DNA from: Pseudorhodoferax soli
Lineage (GTDB): Bacteria; Pseudomonadota; Gammaproteobacteria; Burkholderiales; Burkholderiaceae_C
Direction of reading: 5' to 3'
Length of the DNA: 64,000 nucleotides
Assembly (NCBI RefSeq): GCF_003337555.1
Contig: NZ_QPJK01000001.1
Coordinates: forward strand, 496,001-560,000
Position 1 is the stretch's first letter, and the number at the start of each line of letters is the position of its first letter. The position numbers were made by a program, and so were the translations under genes. Shown one piece after another: positions 24,434 to 35,330 of this stretch. A model generated the notes under the pieces. That model did not search any database and was not told where the DNA came from. It saw only the letters and a list, made by a program, of their open reading frames with translations.

Positions 24434-26802
24434 TAGCGCGGCTGCTGGGCCCGCGCGCAGTCCACATGCCCGGGGTCGTCGCTGCGCCACTGCGCCGCAC
24501 CGCAGGCAGGCGAGCCCACCACGTTGGCGCCATGCGCCTGCAGGCGCTGGACGACCTCGGGCGCGGGATGGCCGAAACGGTTGCGGTAGCCCGCCTGCAC
24601 CAAAGCGAGGCGCGGCGCCACCGCACGCAGCAGCGCTGTGCTGGACGAGGTTTTGCTGCCGTGGTGGGGCACCAGCAGCAGGTCGGCCTGCAACACAGCG
24701 CCGCTGGCCACCAGCTGCTGCTCCTGCGCGTGCTCGATGTCACCGGCCAGCAACACGGCGCGCCCCTGCGCTGCCACACGCAGCACGCAGCTGACGGTGT
24801 TTGGCTTGGCATCGCGGGCGGCGCCCGCGGGTGGATGCAGCACCTCGAAGCGCACGCCATCCCACTCCCACTGCTGCCCGGCCACGCAAGGCGTCACGGG
24901 ATGGCGGGCCGCGAGGGCATGGCCTTCGGGCAAGGAGGCCAGCAGCACAGCCTGCGGCTGGGCTGCCAGCACGGTCGCGGCACCGCCGCTGTGGTCGCTG
25001 TCGGCATGGCTCACGACCACGGTGTCGAGCCGCTCGCCCAGCGCCCGCAGCAGCGGCACCAGCACGCGGTGGCCGACATCGCTGTCCTGCCCATGGCGCG
25101 GGCCGGTGTCGAACAGCAGGCTGTGGCGGGCCGTGCGCACCAGCACGGCATTGCCTTGCCCGATGTCGGCGGCCAGCAGGTCGAACGCACCCGGCACTGG
25201 CCGCGCCGGCTGCCAGAACAAAGCCGGCAGCAGCAGCGGCAGGCCCAGCAGCCGAACACCCAGCGGCAGCCGCAGGACCAGCAGCACCGCGCCCAGCAAG
25301 GCCGCGGCGCCGAGCGGCAAGGGCACGGCCGCGTGCGAGAGGCTGGCCAGCGGCCATTGCGCGAGCCAGCCGAGCACGGTCAGCATCGCGCTGGTGGCCA
25401 TGGCTGCCAGGTCCCACAGCGGCGCGAAGGCAACGCCCAACAGCGCGAGCGGCGTCAGCACCAGGGTGACCCATGGAATGGCCAGCAGGTTGGCCACCAG
25501 CCCCACGAGCGAGATCTGCTGGAACAGCATCAGCGACAGCGGCGCCAGCGCCACCGTCACGATGGCCTGCTCGCGGAGCAGGCGCTGCACGCGCGCCCAT
25601 GCGCCCTGCGCCATTGGCCCCGCATCGCTGGCGAACAGCACGCCGACCGCGACGAAGCTGAGCCAGAACCCGGCCTGCAGCAGCGCCCACGGATCGAGCA
25701 CCAGCACCGCGAGCCCGGCCAGGGCCCAGACCAGCGACCAGGGCCACTGCCGGCCCGCCAGGCGCAGCAGCGCAACCGCCGCAAGCATCACGAGCGTGCG
25801 CTGCGCCGGCACGCCCCAGCCGCTGAACAAGGCGTAGGCCGCGGCCAGCGCCACGCCGCCCACCAGGCCCGCATGCGGGGCCGGGCACCACAGGCTCGCG
25901 GCCCAACCCAGCCGGTCCAGCCGCCGCCAGCCCCAGCCGACCAGCGCCGTGGCGAGCCAGGCGAACATCGTCACGTGCAGGCCCGACACGCTGAGCAGAT
26001 GGCTGACGCCCGTGGCGCGAAACAGATCCCAGTCGGCCCGTTCCACCGCGCCCTGGTCGCCCATGGCCAGCGCGGCGACCACGCCGGCCCGTGCCGGCTC
26101 GGCGATGCGCGCGAAGATGGCGCTGCGCATGGCCTGGCGTGCACGTTCGACGGGATGCCGCCAGCCGCGCTCCAGCAGCTGCGGCGCCGCGTCCTTCGGC
26201 CCTGCTCTGACGTAGCCTGTGGCCTGCACGCCACGCTCCCACTGCCAGAGTTCGTAGTCGAAGCCATGGGGATTGCGCTGGCCGTGCGGTGCACGCAGCC
26301 GCGCCTGCAGCGACCAGCGGTCGCCGGCCAGCAGATCCACAGCACGCTGCGGCACACCGTCCAGGCTGCCGCGGTACCAGGAGAGCTCCACGCGCGGCGG
26401 CACGCGCACGGCCGCGCCGTCCAGCTCTGCCGCCTCCACGTCCAGCAGCAGGCGCAGGACCAGGTCGCCGGGCTGCGGCATGGCGGCCACGCGGCCCGTG
26501 AGCAGCAGGTCGCGCCCTTCCAGTGCAGGCGGCAATGCCTGCGCTTCGAATGCCAGCGCACGCAGGCCCACCGAGCCGAAGCCCAGTGCCGCCGCGCCCA
26601 GCACAGCCAGCAGCGGCGCGGTCCACCGCCGAAAGCGCCAACCGAACCAGCCCAGCATGCACCCGAGCAGGCACAGCCCGGCGTAGGGCCAGGCCACCCA
26701 CAGCCCGGGCTGCTGCAGCTGTGCGGCGGTGCCGAGCACGCAACCGATGCAGCTGGCCAGCCAGGGGCCGGTCCGTGACGCCTCCACCGCCTCTTCGGTC
26801 AT
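24415..26802 (-). CDS. comEC: ComEC/Rec2 DNA uptake channel
   Basis: A 795-residue inner-membrane protein for transport of single-stranded DNA in natural transformation. Two N-terminal hydrophobic segments are followed by an OB-like region, the Competence domain (about 225-510, including ATGVSHLLSVSGLHVTMFAW) and a C-terminal metallo-beta-lactamase domain with HADSDHSGG and LLVPHHGSKTSS. Length and domain order are complete. The gene lies alone on the minus strand, divergent from the transglutaminase gene, between the two halves of the ATP-grasp/alpha-E system. Confidence 0.95.
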   Translation of the reverse strand: MTEEAVEASRTGPWLASCIGCVLGTAAQLQQPGLWVAWPYAGLCLLGCMLGWFGWRFRRWTAPLLAVLGAAALGFGSVGLRALAFEAQALPPALEGRDLLLTGRVAAMPQPGDLVLRLLLDVEAAELDGAAVRVPPRVELSWYRGSLDGVPQRAVDLLAGDRWSLQARLRAPHGQRNPHGFDYELWQWERGVQATGYVRAGPKDAAPQLLERGWRHPVERARQAMRSAIFARIAEPARAGVVAALAMGDQGAVERADWDLFRATGVSHLLSVSGLHVTMFAWLATALVGWGWRRLDRLGWAASLWCPAPHAGLVGGVALAAAYALFSGWGVPAQRTLVMLAAVALLRLAGRQWPWSLVWALAGLAVLVLDPWALLQAGFWLSFVAVGVLFASDAGPMAQGAWARVQRLLREQAIVTVALAPLSLMLFQQISLVGLVANLLAIPWVTLVLTPLALLGVAFAPLWDLAAMATSAMLTVLGWLAQWPLASLSHAAVPLPLGAAALLGAVLLVLRLPLGVRLLGLPLLLPALFWQPARPVPGAFDLLAADIGQGNAVLVRTARHSLLFDTGPRHGQDSDVGHRVLVPLLRALGERLDTVVVSHADSDHSGGAATVLAAQPQAVLLASLPEGHALAARHPVTPCVAGQQWEWDGVRFEVLHPPAGAARDAKPNTVSCVLRVAAQGRAVLLAGDIEHAQEQQLVASGAVLQADLLLVPHHGSKTSSSTALLRAVAPRLALVQAGYRNRFGHPAPEVVQRLQAHGANVVGSPACGAAQWRSDDPGHVDCARAQQPRYWYHQP

Positions 26803-26907
26803 ATGCCCTCACTCGACTGCCAAGTGCTGGCCACTGGCTCGTCTCTTGCTAGTATCCGGCACCGGTCGCGAGGGCCATGGTCGTTACATCCAGAGCAAGA
26901 GACACAG

Positions 26908-29900
26908 ATGTCCACACACGCAGCGCTGAACCACATCTCCCACTACCGCTATGACCGCCCCGTGCAGTTGGGGCCGCAAGTGATCCGTCTGCGGCCAGCA
27001 CCGCATTGCCGCAGCAACATCATTGCGTATTCGCTGAAGGTCGAGCCCGCCAACCATTTCGTCAATTGGCAGCAGGATCCGTTCGCGAACTACCAGGCGC
27101 GCCTGGTGTTCCCGGAAAAAACGACCGAGTTCAAGGTCACGGTCGACCTCGTCGTGGAGATGGCCGTCTACAACCCGTTCGACTTCTTCCTGGAGCCGGC
27201 GGCCGAGAATTTCCCGTTCGCCTACAGCGAAGAGGTCAAGGAAGAGCTGGCGCCCTATCTCGCGCTCGACCCGGTCACGCCGCTCGTCGCCGAGTACCTG
27301 ACCAAGATCGACCGCAGCGAGCAGCGCACCATCGATTTCCTGGTCAAGATCAACCAGCAGGTGGCCAGCGACATCCGCTATCTGATCCGCATGGAGCCCG
27401 GCGTGCAGACGCCCGAGGAGACGCTGACGGCGGCCAGCGGCTCGTGCCGCGACTCGGGCTGGCTGCTGGTGCAGCTGCTGCGCCGCTGCGGCCTGGCGGC
27501 GCGCTTCGTCTCGGGCTACCTGATCCAGCTCACGCCCGACGTGAAGGCCCTCGACGGCCCGAGCGGCACCGACCACGACTTCACCGACCTGCACGCCTGG
27601 TGCGAGGTCTACCTGCCCGGTGCGGGCTGGATCGGCCTGGACGCCACCTCTGGCCTGTTGGCCGGCGAGGGCCACATCCCGCTGGCCTGCACGCCGCAGC
27701 CCTCGGGCGCCGCGCCCATCGAAGGCCTGGTGGACGACGCCGAGGTGACGTTCGAGCACCACATGGGCATCTCGCGCATCTACGAATCGCCGCGCGTGAC
27801 CAAGCCCTACACCGAGGAGCAATGGGCGCAGGTGCTGGCCCTGGGCCAGCAGGTCGATGCCGAACTGGTGGCCGGCGACGTGCGCCTGACCATGGGCGGA
27901 GAACCCACCTTCGTGGCCACCAGCGACCGCGACGCAGCCGAGTGGAACACCGACGCGCTGGGCCCGACCAAGCGTGGCTACGCCACCGAGCTCGTGCACA
28001 AGCTGCGCGACGAGTACGGCCGTGGCGGCTTCCTGCACTTCGGCCAGGGCAAGTGGTATCCGGGCGAGCAACTGCCGCGCTGGGCGCTGTCGATCTTCTG
28101 GCGTGCCGATGGCCAGCCGAGCTGGCGCAACCCGGCGCTGTTCGCCGACGAGCGCGACGCCGCTGACTACAGCAGCGAGGACGCGCGCCGTTTCACGTCG
28201 CTGCTGGCCTCCAAGCTGAACCTGGCCGACAGCTTCATCGAGCCCGGCTACGAGGATGTTTTCTACTACCTGTGGCGCGAGCGCCGGCTGCCTGTCAACG
28301 TCGATCCGTTCGACACGCGGCTGGACGACGAGCTCGAACGCGCCCGGCTGCGCCGCGTGTTCGAGCAGAAGCTCGATGCCGTGATCGGTTACGTGCTGCC
28401 GCTGCAGGTGGGTGAAGGCCCCAGCGTGGCAGGCAACCGCTGGACCACTGGCCCCTGGTTCTTCCGCGACGAGCGCATGTACCTGATGCCGGGCGACTCG
28501 CCGATGGGCTACCGCCTGCCGCTCGATTCGCTGCCCTGGGTCAGCAAGGGCGAGTACCCCTACTTCCACGAGCGCGACCCGATGGACCCGCGCGGCCCGC
28601 TGCCGGCCGGTGAAGCCCTGCGCGCCAGCTATGCGGCAGCCCTGGGAGCGCAGGGCCACGGCAGCGCCGGCGCGGCCCATGCCGCATCCGCCGCTGCAGC
28701 TGCAGCCCCTGCCAGCGCCGACCCGGCCCGCTTCGTCAGCACGGCCGACCGCCCCGCCGAAGCCGCCCGCAAGCTGCAGGACCGCCGCCTGGGCGAGGCC
28801 GCCGCCGCGGACACCCTGCAGACCGAGCCGGCCAGCTTCCTGCGCAGCCCGGACCGCTTCGAGTCGGCGCACTGGATCACCCGCACCGCGCTGTGCGTGG
28901 AGGCGCGCGACCCGCGCCGTGCCAGCGGCCCCAAGGCCGAGCGCGTCGGCACCAAGTCCGGCCACCTCTACGTGTTCATGCCGCCACTGGCGCGGCTGGA
29001 AGACTACCTGGACCTGCTGGCCGCCGTCGAGGCCACGGCCGAGGAGCTCGGCGTGAAGATCGTGCTGGAAGGCTATCCGCCGCCGCGCGACGCACGCCTG
29101 AAGATGCTGCAGGTCACGCCCGATCCCGGCGTGATCGAGGTCAACATCCACCCGGCGCACAACTGGGGCGACCTGGTCCAGCACACCGAGTTCCTGTACC
29201 AGGCCGCGTTCGAGACGCGCCTGTCGGCCGAAAAGTTCATGACCGACGGCCGCCACACCGGCACCGGCGGCGGCAACCACTTCGTGCTGGGCGGCGCCAC
29301 ACCGGCAGACAGCCCCTTCCTGCGCCGGCCCGAGCTGCTGGCCAGCCTGCTGCTGTACTGGCACAACCACCCCTCGCTGTCCTACCTGTTCTCGGGCATG
29401 TTCATCGGCCCGACCAGCCAGGCACCGCGCGTGGACGAAGCCCGCAACGACCAGCTCTACGAGCTGGAGATCGCGCTGCGCGAGATCACGCGCAACCGCG
29501 AGGTCTACGGGCAGGACATGCCGCCCTGGCTGGTGGACCGCACGCTGCGCAACGTGCTGATCGACGTGACGGGCAACACCCACCGCAGCGAGTTCTGCAT
29601 CGACAAGATGTACTCGCCCGACACCAGCACCGGCCGCCTGGGCCTGCTGGAACTGCGCGCATTCGAGATGCCGCCCCACGCCCGCATGAGCATCGCCCAG
29701 CAGCTGCTGCTGCGCGCGTTGATCGCCCGCTTCTGGAACGCGCCCTACCAGGCGCCCGCCACGCGCTGGGGCACCGAACTGCACGACCGCTTCCTGCTGC
29801 CGACCTTCGTCAAGATGGACTTCGACGATGTGATTCGCGAGATGCGCGAAGCCGGCTACGCGTTCGACAGTTCCTGGTTCGCGCCGCACCTGGAATTCCG

Positions 29901-30450
29901 CTTCCCCATCGTCGGCCAGGTGCAGACCCACAGCATCGAACTCACGCTGCGCAATGCGCTGGAGCCCTGGCACGTGATGGGCGAGGAAGGTGCGCCCGGC
30001 GGCACCGCGCGCTATGTCGATTCCTCCCTGGAACGCATCGAGGTGCGCGTGACCGGCCTCAACGAGAGCCGCTACGTCGTCACCTGCAACGGCCGCGCGC
30101 TGGCCATGCAGCCCACCGGCGTGAAAGGCGAGTACGTCTCCGGCGTGCGCTACCGCGCCTGGAACCCACCGTCGGCGCTGCACCCTACCATCGGCGTGCA
30201 CACGCCGTTGGTGTTCGACATCGTCGACACCTGGATGAAGCGCTCGCTGGGCGGCTGCCAGTACCACGTGGCGCACCCGGGTGGCCGCAACTACGACACC
30301 TTCCCGGTCAACTCGTACGAGGCCGAAAGCCGGCGCCTGTCGCGCTTCTTCCCCCTCGGCCATACGCCGGGCACGATGGTGGTGCCCCCCGCCACCATCA
30401 ACGTTCCCGGCAGCCGCGAGTTCCCGTTCACGCTGGACCTGCGCCGCTGA
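26908..30450 (+). CDS. Transglutaminase-like protein with DUF2126 domain
   Basis: A 1180-residue cytoplasmic protein. Residues about 1-90 are the bacterial transglutaminase N-terminal domain. The papain-like core follows with Cys about 179 (SGSCRDSGW), His about 228 (DLHAWCEVYL) and Asp about 244 (GLDATSG). From about residue 320 to the end is DUF2126 (COG4196), with GEPTFVATSDRD, FGQGKWYPGEQLPRWAL and a long conserved C-terminal half. An Ala-rich linker sits near residues 570-610. The ATG at 26908 follows an AAGAGA motif. It is the first gene of a three-gene plus-strand unit with a fused ATP-grasp/alpha-E protein and a second transglutaminase. The predicted role is peptide or amide hydrolysis or transfer. 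Confidence 0.92.
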   Translation: MSTHAALNHISHYRYDRPVQLGPQVIRLRPAPHCRSNIIAYSLKVEPANHFVNWQQDPFANYQARLVFPEKTTEFKVTVDLVVEMAVYNPFDFFLEPAAENFPFAYSEEVKEELAPYLALDPVTPLVAEYLTKIDRSEQRTIDFLVKINQQVASDIRYLIRMEPGVQTPEETLTAASGSCRDSGWLLVQLLRRCGLAARFVSGYLIQLTPDVKALDGPSGTDHDFTDLHAWCEVYLPGAGWIGLDATSGLLAGEGHIPLACTPQPSGAAPIEGLVDDAEVTFEHHMGISRIYESPRVTKPYTEEQWAQVLALGQQVDAELVAGDVRLTMGGEPTFVATSDRDAAEWNTDALGPTKRGYATELVHKLRDEYGRGGFLHFGQGKWYPGEQLPRWALSIFWRADGQPSWRNPALFADERDAADYSSEDARRFTSLLASKLNLADSFIEPGYEDVFYYLWRERRLPVNVDPFDTRLDDELERARLRRVFEQKLDAVIGYVLPLQVGEGPSVAGNRWTTGPWFFRDERMYLMPGDSPMGYRLPLDSLPWVSKGEYPYFHERDPMDPRGPLPAGEALRASYAAALGAQGHGSAGAAHAASAAAAAAPASADPARFVSTADRPAEAARKLQDRRLGEAAAADTLQTEPASFLRSPDRFESAHWITRTALCVEARDPRRASGPKAERVGTKSGHLYVFMPPLARLEDYLDLLAAVEATAEELGVKIVLEGYPPPRDARLKMLQVTPDPGVIEVNIHPAHNWGDLVQHTEFLYQAAFETRLSAEKFMTDGRHTGTGGGNHFVLGGATPADSPFLRRPELLASLLLYWHNHPSLSYLFSGMFIGPTSQAPRVDEARNDQLYELEIALREITRNREVYGQDMPPWLVDRTLRNVLIDVTGNTHRSEFCIDKMYSPDTSTGRLGLLELRAFEMPPHARMSIAQQLLLRALIARFWNAPYQAPATRWGTELHDRFLLPTFVKMDFDDVIREMREAGYAFDSSWFAPHLEFRFPIVGQVQTHSIELTLRNALEPWHVMGEEGAPGGTARYVDSSLERIEVRVTGLNESRYVVTCNGRALAMQPTGVKGEYVSGVRYRAWNPPSALHPTIGVHTPLVFDIVDTWMKRSLGGCQYHVAHPGGRNYDTFPVNSYEAESRRLSRFFPLGHTPGTMVVPPATINVPGSREFPFTLDLRR

Positions 30451-30485
30451 ACGCGGGGCCACCGGCGACTGTGGCGTGTATGCAG

Positions 30486-30507
30486 CATCCCGGCGGTGAC
30501 CGGGATG
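30486..30507 (+). promoter_or_regulatory. Intergenic stem-loop inside the transglutaminase/ATP-grasp unit
   Basis: A perfect 8-bp stem, CATCCCGG with CCGGGATG, closes a CGGTGA loop in the 73-bp gap between the DUF2126 gene and the GTG start of the ATP-grasp/alpha-E fusion. With no T tract it is unlikely to stop transcription. It may adjust relative expression or mRNA stability. Confidence 0.4.
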
Positions 30508-30523
30508 TGACAATGCCGCTGAC

Positions 30524-33145
30524 GTGGACCAAGCAAGCAACAACCTTTTCGACGGGCAGGGACAGGAAAGCCCAGCCGGGCTCGCGTCTTCGCTGGCCCG
30601 GCCGGCCATGCCCGGCCACTACGACGAGCTGCGCGGCCGGGTGCGCCCGGCCGGGGACAGCGCCGGGCGCGACAACGCGGCCCGGCCGCCGCTGACGGCC
30701 GACTGGACCGCCTTCTTCGAGCTGCTGGGGCGCGACGGCTTCGCCGACCTGGAGCGCCGCACCGCGCTGATGCGCCGCCAACTGCGCGACAACGGCGTCA
30801 CCTACAACGTCTACGCCGACGCCGCCAACCCGCAGCGGCCCTGGTCGCTGGACCTGTTCCCCATGCTGGTCAGCCCAGACAGCTGGCGCCAGATCGAGGC
30901 CGGCGTGCTGCAGCGCGTGCGCGTGCTCGACAGCGTCATGGCCGATGTGTACGGCCCGCAGCGCCTCTTGGCCAAGGGCCTGCTGCCGCCTGCCCTGGTG
31001 CAGGGCCACCCGGGCTACCTGCGCGCCATGCACGGCTGCGAGCCGCTGGCCGGCACGCACCTGCACATCACGGCCTACGACCTCGCCCATGGCGCAGACG
31101 GCAACTGGTGGGTGGTCTCGCAGCGCACCCAGGCACCCTCGGGCCTGGGCTACCTGCTGGAAAACCGGCTGGCGATCTCGCGGCTGTTTCCAGAGGCCTT
31201 CGAGTCGCTGCACGTGCAACGCCTGGCCGCCACCTACAGCGCCATGGTGGAGGGCATCAAGCGCATGAGCCCGGCCGGGGCCGATGCCCACATCGCGCTG
31301 CTGACGCCCGGCCCCTACAACGAGACCTACTTCGAGCAGGCCTACCTGGCACGCTACCTGGGCATCACGCTGGTCGAGGGCAGCGATCTCACGGTGCGCG
31401 ACCAGCACCTGTACCTGCGCACGCTCAAGGGCCTGGAGCCCGTGCACGGCCTCATCAAACGGCTGGACGACCAGTACCTCGACCCGCTGGAGCTGCGGCC
31501 CGATTCGCGCCTGGGCGTACCCGGCTTGCTGCAGGCCATCCGCGCCGGCAACGTGCTGGTGGCCAATGCACCGGGCTCGGCCTTCCTGGAATCGCCCGCG
31601 CTGCTGGGCTTTTTGCCGGCGCTGGCGCGGCACCTGCTGGGCGAGGAGTTGCAACTGCCGGCCGTTCCGACCTGGTGGTGCGGCGAGCGTGCCGCCATGG
31701 AAGCCGCCCTGCCCGACCTGGCCCGCTGCGTGATCAAGCCCACCTATGGCGACAGCGGTGGGTCGGTGCCGTTCGATGCCGTGCTGGGCAACGCGCTGTC
31801 GCGCCGCCAGCTCGACGAATGGGCGGGCCGCATCGTGCGCCAGGGCGACGAGCACACCGTGCAGACCTACATGCCGCTGTCGCAGATGCCGACCTGGAGC
31901 AGTGGCGCGGGCTACCCGCCGCGCATCGCACCGCGCTCGGTCATGTTGCGCGTGTTCGCGGTGTCCGACGGCCCACGTTCCTGGCGTGTGCTGCCCGGTG
32001 GCCTGGCACGGATGGTCAGCGCGCACCACAGCATCGCCTCCATGCAGCGCGGCGGCAGCAGCGCCGATGTCTGGGTGCGCACCGAGGGCGAGGTCGACCG
32101 CACCACGCTGCTGCACCAGCAGCAGTCGCCCGCGGCCGTGGTGCGCCGCCGGCGCCTGGTCACCAGCCGCGCTGCGGAAAACCTGTTCTGGCTCGGCCGC
32201 TACGCCGAGCGCTCGGAGAACACGCTGCGGCTGGCGCGCGTGACGCTGTCTGCACTGAACGGCGAGGACCAATCGCTGGCGCCGCTGTTGGCCTGGCTGT
32301 ACGACATGTGCAAGAGCTTCGCGCTGGTGCTGCCGGCCGTGCCCTCGCCCATTCAGGCGCGCCGGGTGTTCGAGCGCTCGCTGATCGCCGGCCTGGGCGA
32401 CACCGAGAAGGTGCAGAGCGTGGGCTACAACCTGCGGTCCACGCGCTTTGCCGCCTCGGCCGTGCGCGAGCGGCTCTCGCAGGAGCACTGGAACGTCATC
32501 GTGCAGGCCGAGGAAGACCTGCTGGCGCGCTGCACCGAAGCCACGCGCAGCGGCGACTTCTCCGCGCTGGAGGCGATGCGCCTGCTGGAAACCACCAGCA
32601 CCGCCACCGCCGCCATGACCGGCGCGCAGACCGACCGCATGACGCGCGACGACGGCTGGCGGCTGCTGTCCATCGGCCGGCATGTGGAGCGGCTGGGCTT
32701 CCTGTCCTCCGCCCTGGCGCGTGCGCTGTCCAGCGGCGCCACCGCAACCACCGGCGGCTTCGAGTCCGTGCTCTCGCTCTTCGACAGCAGCATCACCTTC
32801 CACTCCCAATACCAGCAGGGCCGTGAACTGCCGGCCTTGCTCGACCTGCTGGTGCTGGACCGCGACAACCCGCGTTCGCTCGGCTGGGTCGCCCACACGC
32901 TGGCCGGCCGCCTGGCCAAGCTGGCGGGCGAGGCCAAGGTGCAGGACACACCGCTGGCGCGCGAGGTGCTGCAGCCTGCCCGCTGGTCGCTCGAGGAGAT
33001 CTGCGCCGTCGATGGGGAAGGCAAGCACGCCGACCTGCTCAAGCGGCTGGAAGGCTGCGTGCAGTCGGCCTACGACATCTCCGACGCCGTCGGCGCCATC
33101 TACTTCACGCACTCGCGCGACGCCAAGACCAGTGTGGGTGCCTAA
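30524..33145 (+). CDS. ATP-grasp/alpha-E fusion protein
   Basis: An 873-residue fusion. Residues about 1-520 are a circularly permuted ATP-grasp domain (GLGYLLENRLAISRLFPE, LLTPGPYNETYFEQAYLARYLG, CVIKPTYGDSGGSVPF). From residue about 544 an alpha-E domain begins (SRAAENLFWLGRYAERSENT). The same two domains are encoded as separate genes at 21854-24334, so the window holds both arrangements. A GTG start at 30524 is used here, and the in-frame ATG at 30608 is an alternative. It is flanked by two transglutaminase-like genes on the same strand. Biochemical activity is unproven. Confidence 0.9.
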   Translation: MDQASNNLFDGQGQESPAGLASSLARPAMPGHYDELRGRVRPAGDSAGRDNAARPPLTADWTAFFELLGRDGFADLERRTALMRRQLRDNGVTYNVYADAANPQRPWSLDLFPMLVSPDSWRQIEAGVLQRVRVLDSVMADVYGPQRLLAKGLLPPALVQGHPGYLRAMHGCEPLAGTHLHITAYDLAHGADGNWWVVSQRTQAPSGLGYLLENRLAISRLFPEAFESLHVQRLAATYSAMVEGIKRMSPAGADAHIALLTPGPYNETYFEQAYLARYLGITLVEGSDLTVRDQHLYLRTLKGLEPVHGLIKRLDDQYLDPLELRPDSRLGVPGLLQAIRAGNVLVANAPGSAFLESPALLGFLPALARHLLGEELQLPAVPTWWCGERAAMEAALPDLARCVIKPTYGDSGGSVPFDAVLGNALSRRQLDEWAGRIVRQGDEHTVQTYMPLSQMPTWSSGAGYPPRIAPRSVMLRVFAVSDGPRSWRVLPGGLARMVSAHHSIASMQRGGSSADVWVRTEGEVDRTTLLHQQQSPAAVVRRRRLVTSRAAENLFWLGRYAERSENTLRLARVTLSALNGEDQSLAPLLAWLYDMCKSFALVLPAVPSPIQARRVFERSLIAGLGDTEKVQSVGYNLRSTRFAASAVRERLSQEHWNVIVQAEEDLLARCTEATRSGDFSALEAMRLLETTSTATAAMTGAQTDRMTRDDGWRLLSIGRHVERLGFLSSALARALSSGATATTGGFESVLSLFDSSITFHSQYQQGRELPALLDLLVLDRDNPRSLGWVAHTLAGRLAKLAGEAKVQDTPLAREVLQPARWSLEEICAVDGEGKHADLLKRLEGCVQSAYDISDAVGAIYFTHSRDAKTSVGA

Positions 33146-33155
33146 GGGCAGACGC

Positions 33156-34172
<1,017 letters not shown>

Positions 34173-34176
34173 ACCC

Positions 34177-34632
34177 ATGAGCATCCACGACAAACTGAAA
34201 CAACTGGGCATCGAACTGCCTCCCGTGTCCACCCCGGCCGCAGCCTACGTGCCCTTCGTGCAGACCGGCAAGCTGGTGTTCCTGTCGGGCCACCTGGCCA
34301 AGAAGGATGGCAAGGTCTGGGTCGGCCAACTCGGCAAGAACGTGACGACCGAGGAAGGCAAGGCCGCCGCGCGCGCCGTCGCCATCGATCTGCTGGGCAC
34401 ATTGCAGGCGGCCACGGGCGACCTGTCCAAGGTCAAGCGCATCGTCAAGCTCATGAGCCTGGTGAACTCCACCCCCGATTTCACCGAGCAGCATCTGGTC
34501 ACCAACGGCTGCAGCGAACTGCTGGGCGAACTGTTCGGCCCGGCCGGCGCGCATGCGCGCAGCGCCTTCGGCGTGGCGCAGATCCCGATGGGCTCCTGCG
34601 TCGAGATCGAGCTGATCGCGGAGGTGGAATGA
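34177..34632 (+). CDS. RidA family protein
   Basis: A 151-residue member of the RidA/YER057c/UK114 family, whose best-known members hydrolyse reactive enamine/imine intermediates. The family arginine is present in AHARSAFGVAQIPMG, followed by CVEIELIAEVE. Length and the N-terminal LKQLGIELPP place it in the longer RidA subgroup. It starts 4 bp after the transglutaminase stop with AGGAG upstream, and its stop overlaps the next gene as ATGA. The substrate is unknown. Confidence 0.9.
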   Translation: MSIHDKLKQLGIELPPVSTPAAAYVPFVQTGKLVFLSGHLAKKDGKVWVGQLGKNVTTEEGKAAARAVAIDLLGTLQAATGDLSKVKRIVKLMSLVNSTPDFTEQHLVTNGCSELLGELFGPAGAHARSAFGVAQIPMGSCVEIELIAEVE

Positions 34633-35330
34633 CCCAGCGCACAGCCATCGTGACTGCTGGCGGCAGCGGCATGGGCGCAGCCGCGGCGCGTGCGCTGGCA
34701 GCGGCGGGCTATGGCGTCGCCATCCTGTCCTCGTCCGGCAAGGGCGAGGCACTGGCGGCCGAACTCGGCGGTATCGGCGTGACGGGCTCCAACCAGTCCG
34801 ACGCCGACCTCGGCCGCCTCGTCGATGCCACGCTGGCGCGCTGGGGCCGCATCGACGCCGTGGTCAACAGCGCCGGCCACGGCCCCAAGGGCGATCTGCT
34901 GGCCATCACGGACGCCGACTGGCACCTGGGCATGGAGTTCTACCTGCTCAACGTGGTGCGCATCGCGCGGCTGGTGACGCCGCAGATGCAGCAGCAACAA
35001 GGCGGCTCCATCGTCAACATCTCGACCTACGCCACCTTCGAGCCCGAGGCCGCGTTCCCGACGTCCGGCGTGTTCCGCGCCGGCCTGGCCAGTTTCGCCA
35101 AGCTCTATGCCGACCGCTATGCGGCCGACGGCATCCGCATGAACAACGTGCTGCCGGGCTACATCGACAGCCTGCCCGAGAAAGAGGAGCGGCGCGCGCG
35201 CATCCCCATGGGCCGCTATGGCACGTCGGAAGAAGTGGGCGAGCTGATCGCCTTCCTGGCGGGAGACAAATCCGGCTACATCACGGGCCAGAACATCCGC
35301 ATCGACGGCGGCATCACGCGCGCCGTGTGA
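34629..35330 (+). CDS. SDR-family protein lacking the YxxxK catalytic pair
   Basis: A 233-residue Rossmann-fold protein with the cofactor motif TAGGSGMGAA and the NSAG block. The catalytic Ser is kept (VNISTY), but where YxxxK is expected the sequence reads SGVFRAGL, with neither Tyr nor Lys. The C-terminal DGGITRAV is typical of SDRs. It may be a non-classical or inactive dehydrogenase fold. It is translationally coupled to RidA by ATGA, so the two probably act on one metabolite. Its stop abuts a Pho-box-like repeat. Confidence 0.88.
   Translation: MTQRTAIVTAGGSGMGAAAARALAAAGYGVAILSSSGKGEALAAELGGIGVTGSNQSDADLGRLVDATLARWGRIDAVVNSAGHGPKGDLLAITDADWHLGMEFYLLNVVRIARLVTPQMQQQQGGSIVNISTYATFEPEAAFPTSGVFRAGLASFAKLYADRYAADGIRMNNVLPGYIDSLPEKEERRARIPMGRYGTSEEVGELIAFLAGDKSGYITGQNIRIDGGITRAV

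Noticed and set aside
32425-33042. Minus-strand frame opposite the ATP-grasp/alpha-E fusion
   Set aside because: Ser/Arg-rich shadow sequence without ribosome site or motif. The plus-strand gene has intact family blocks.
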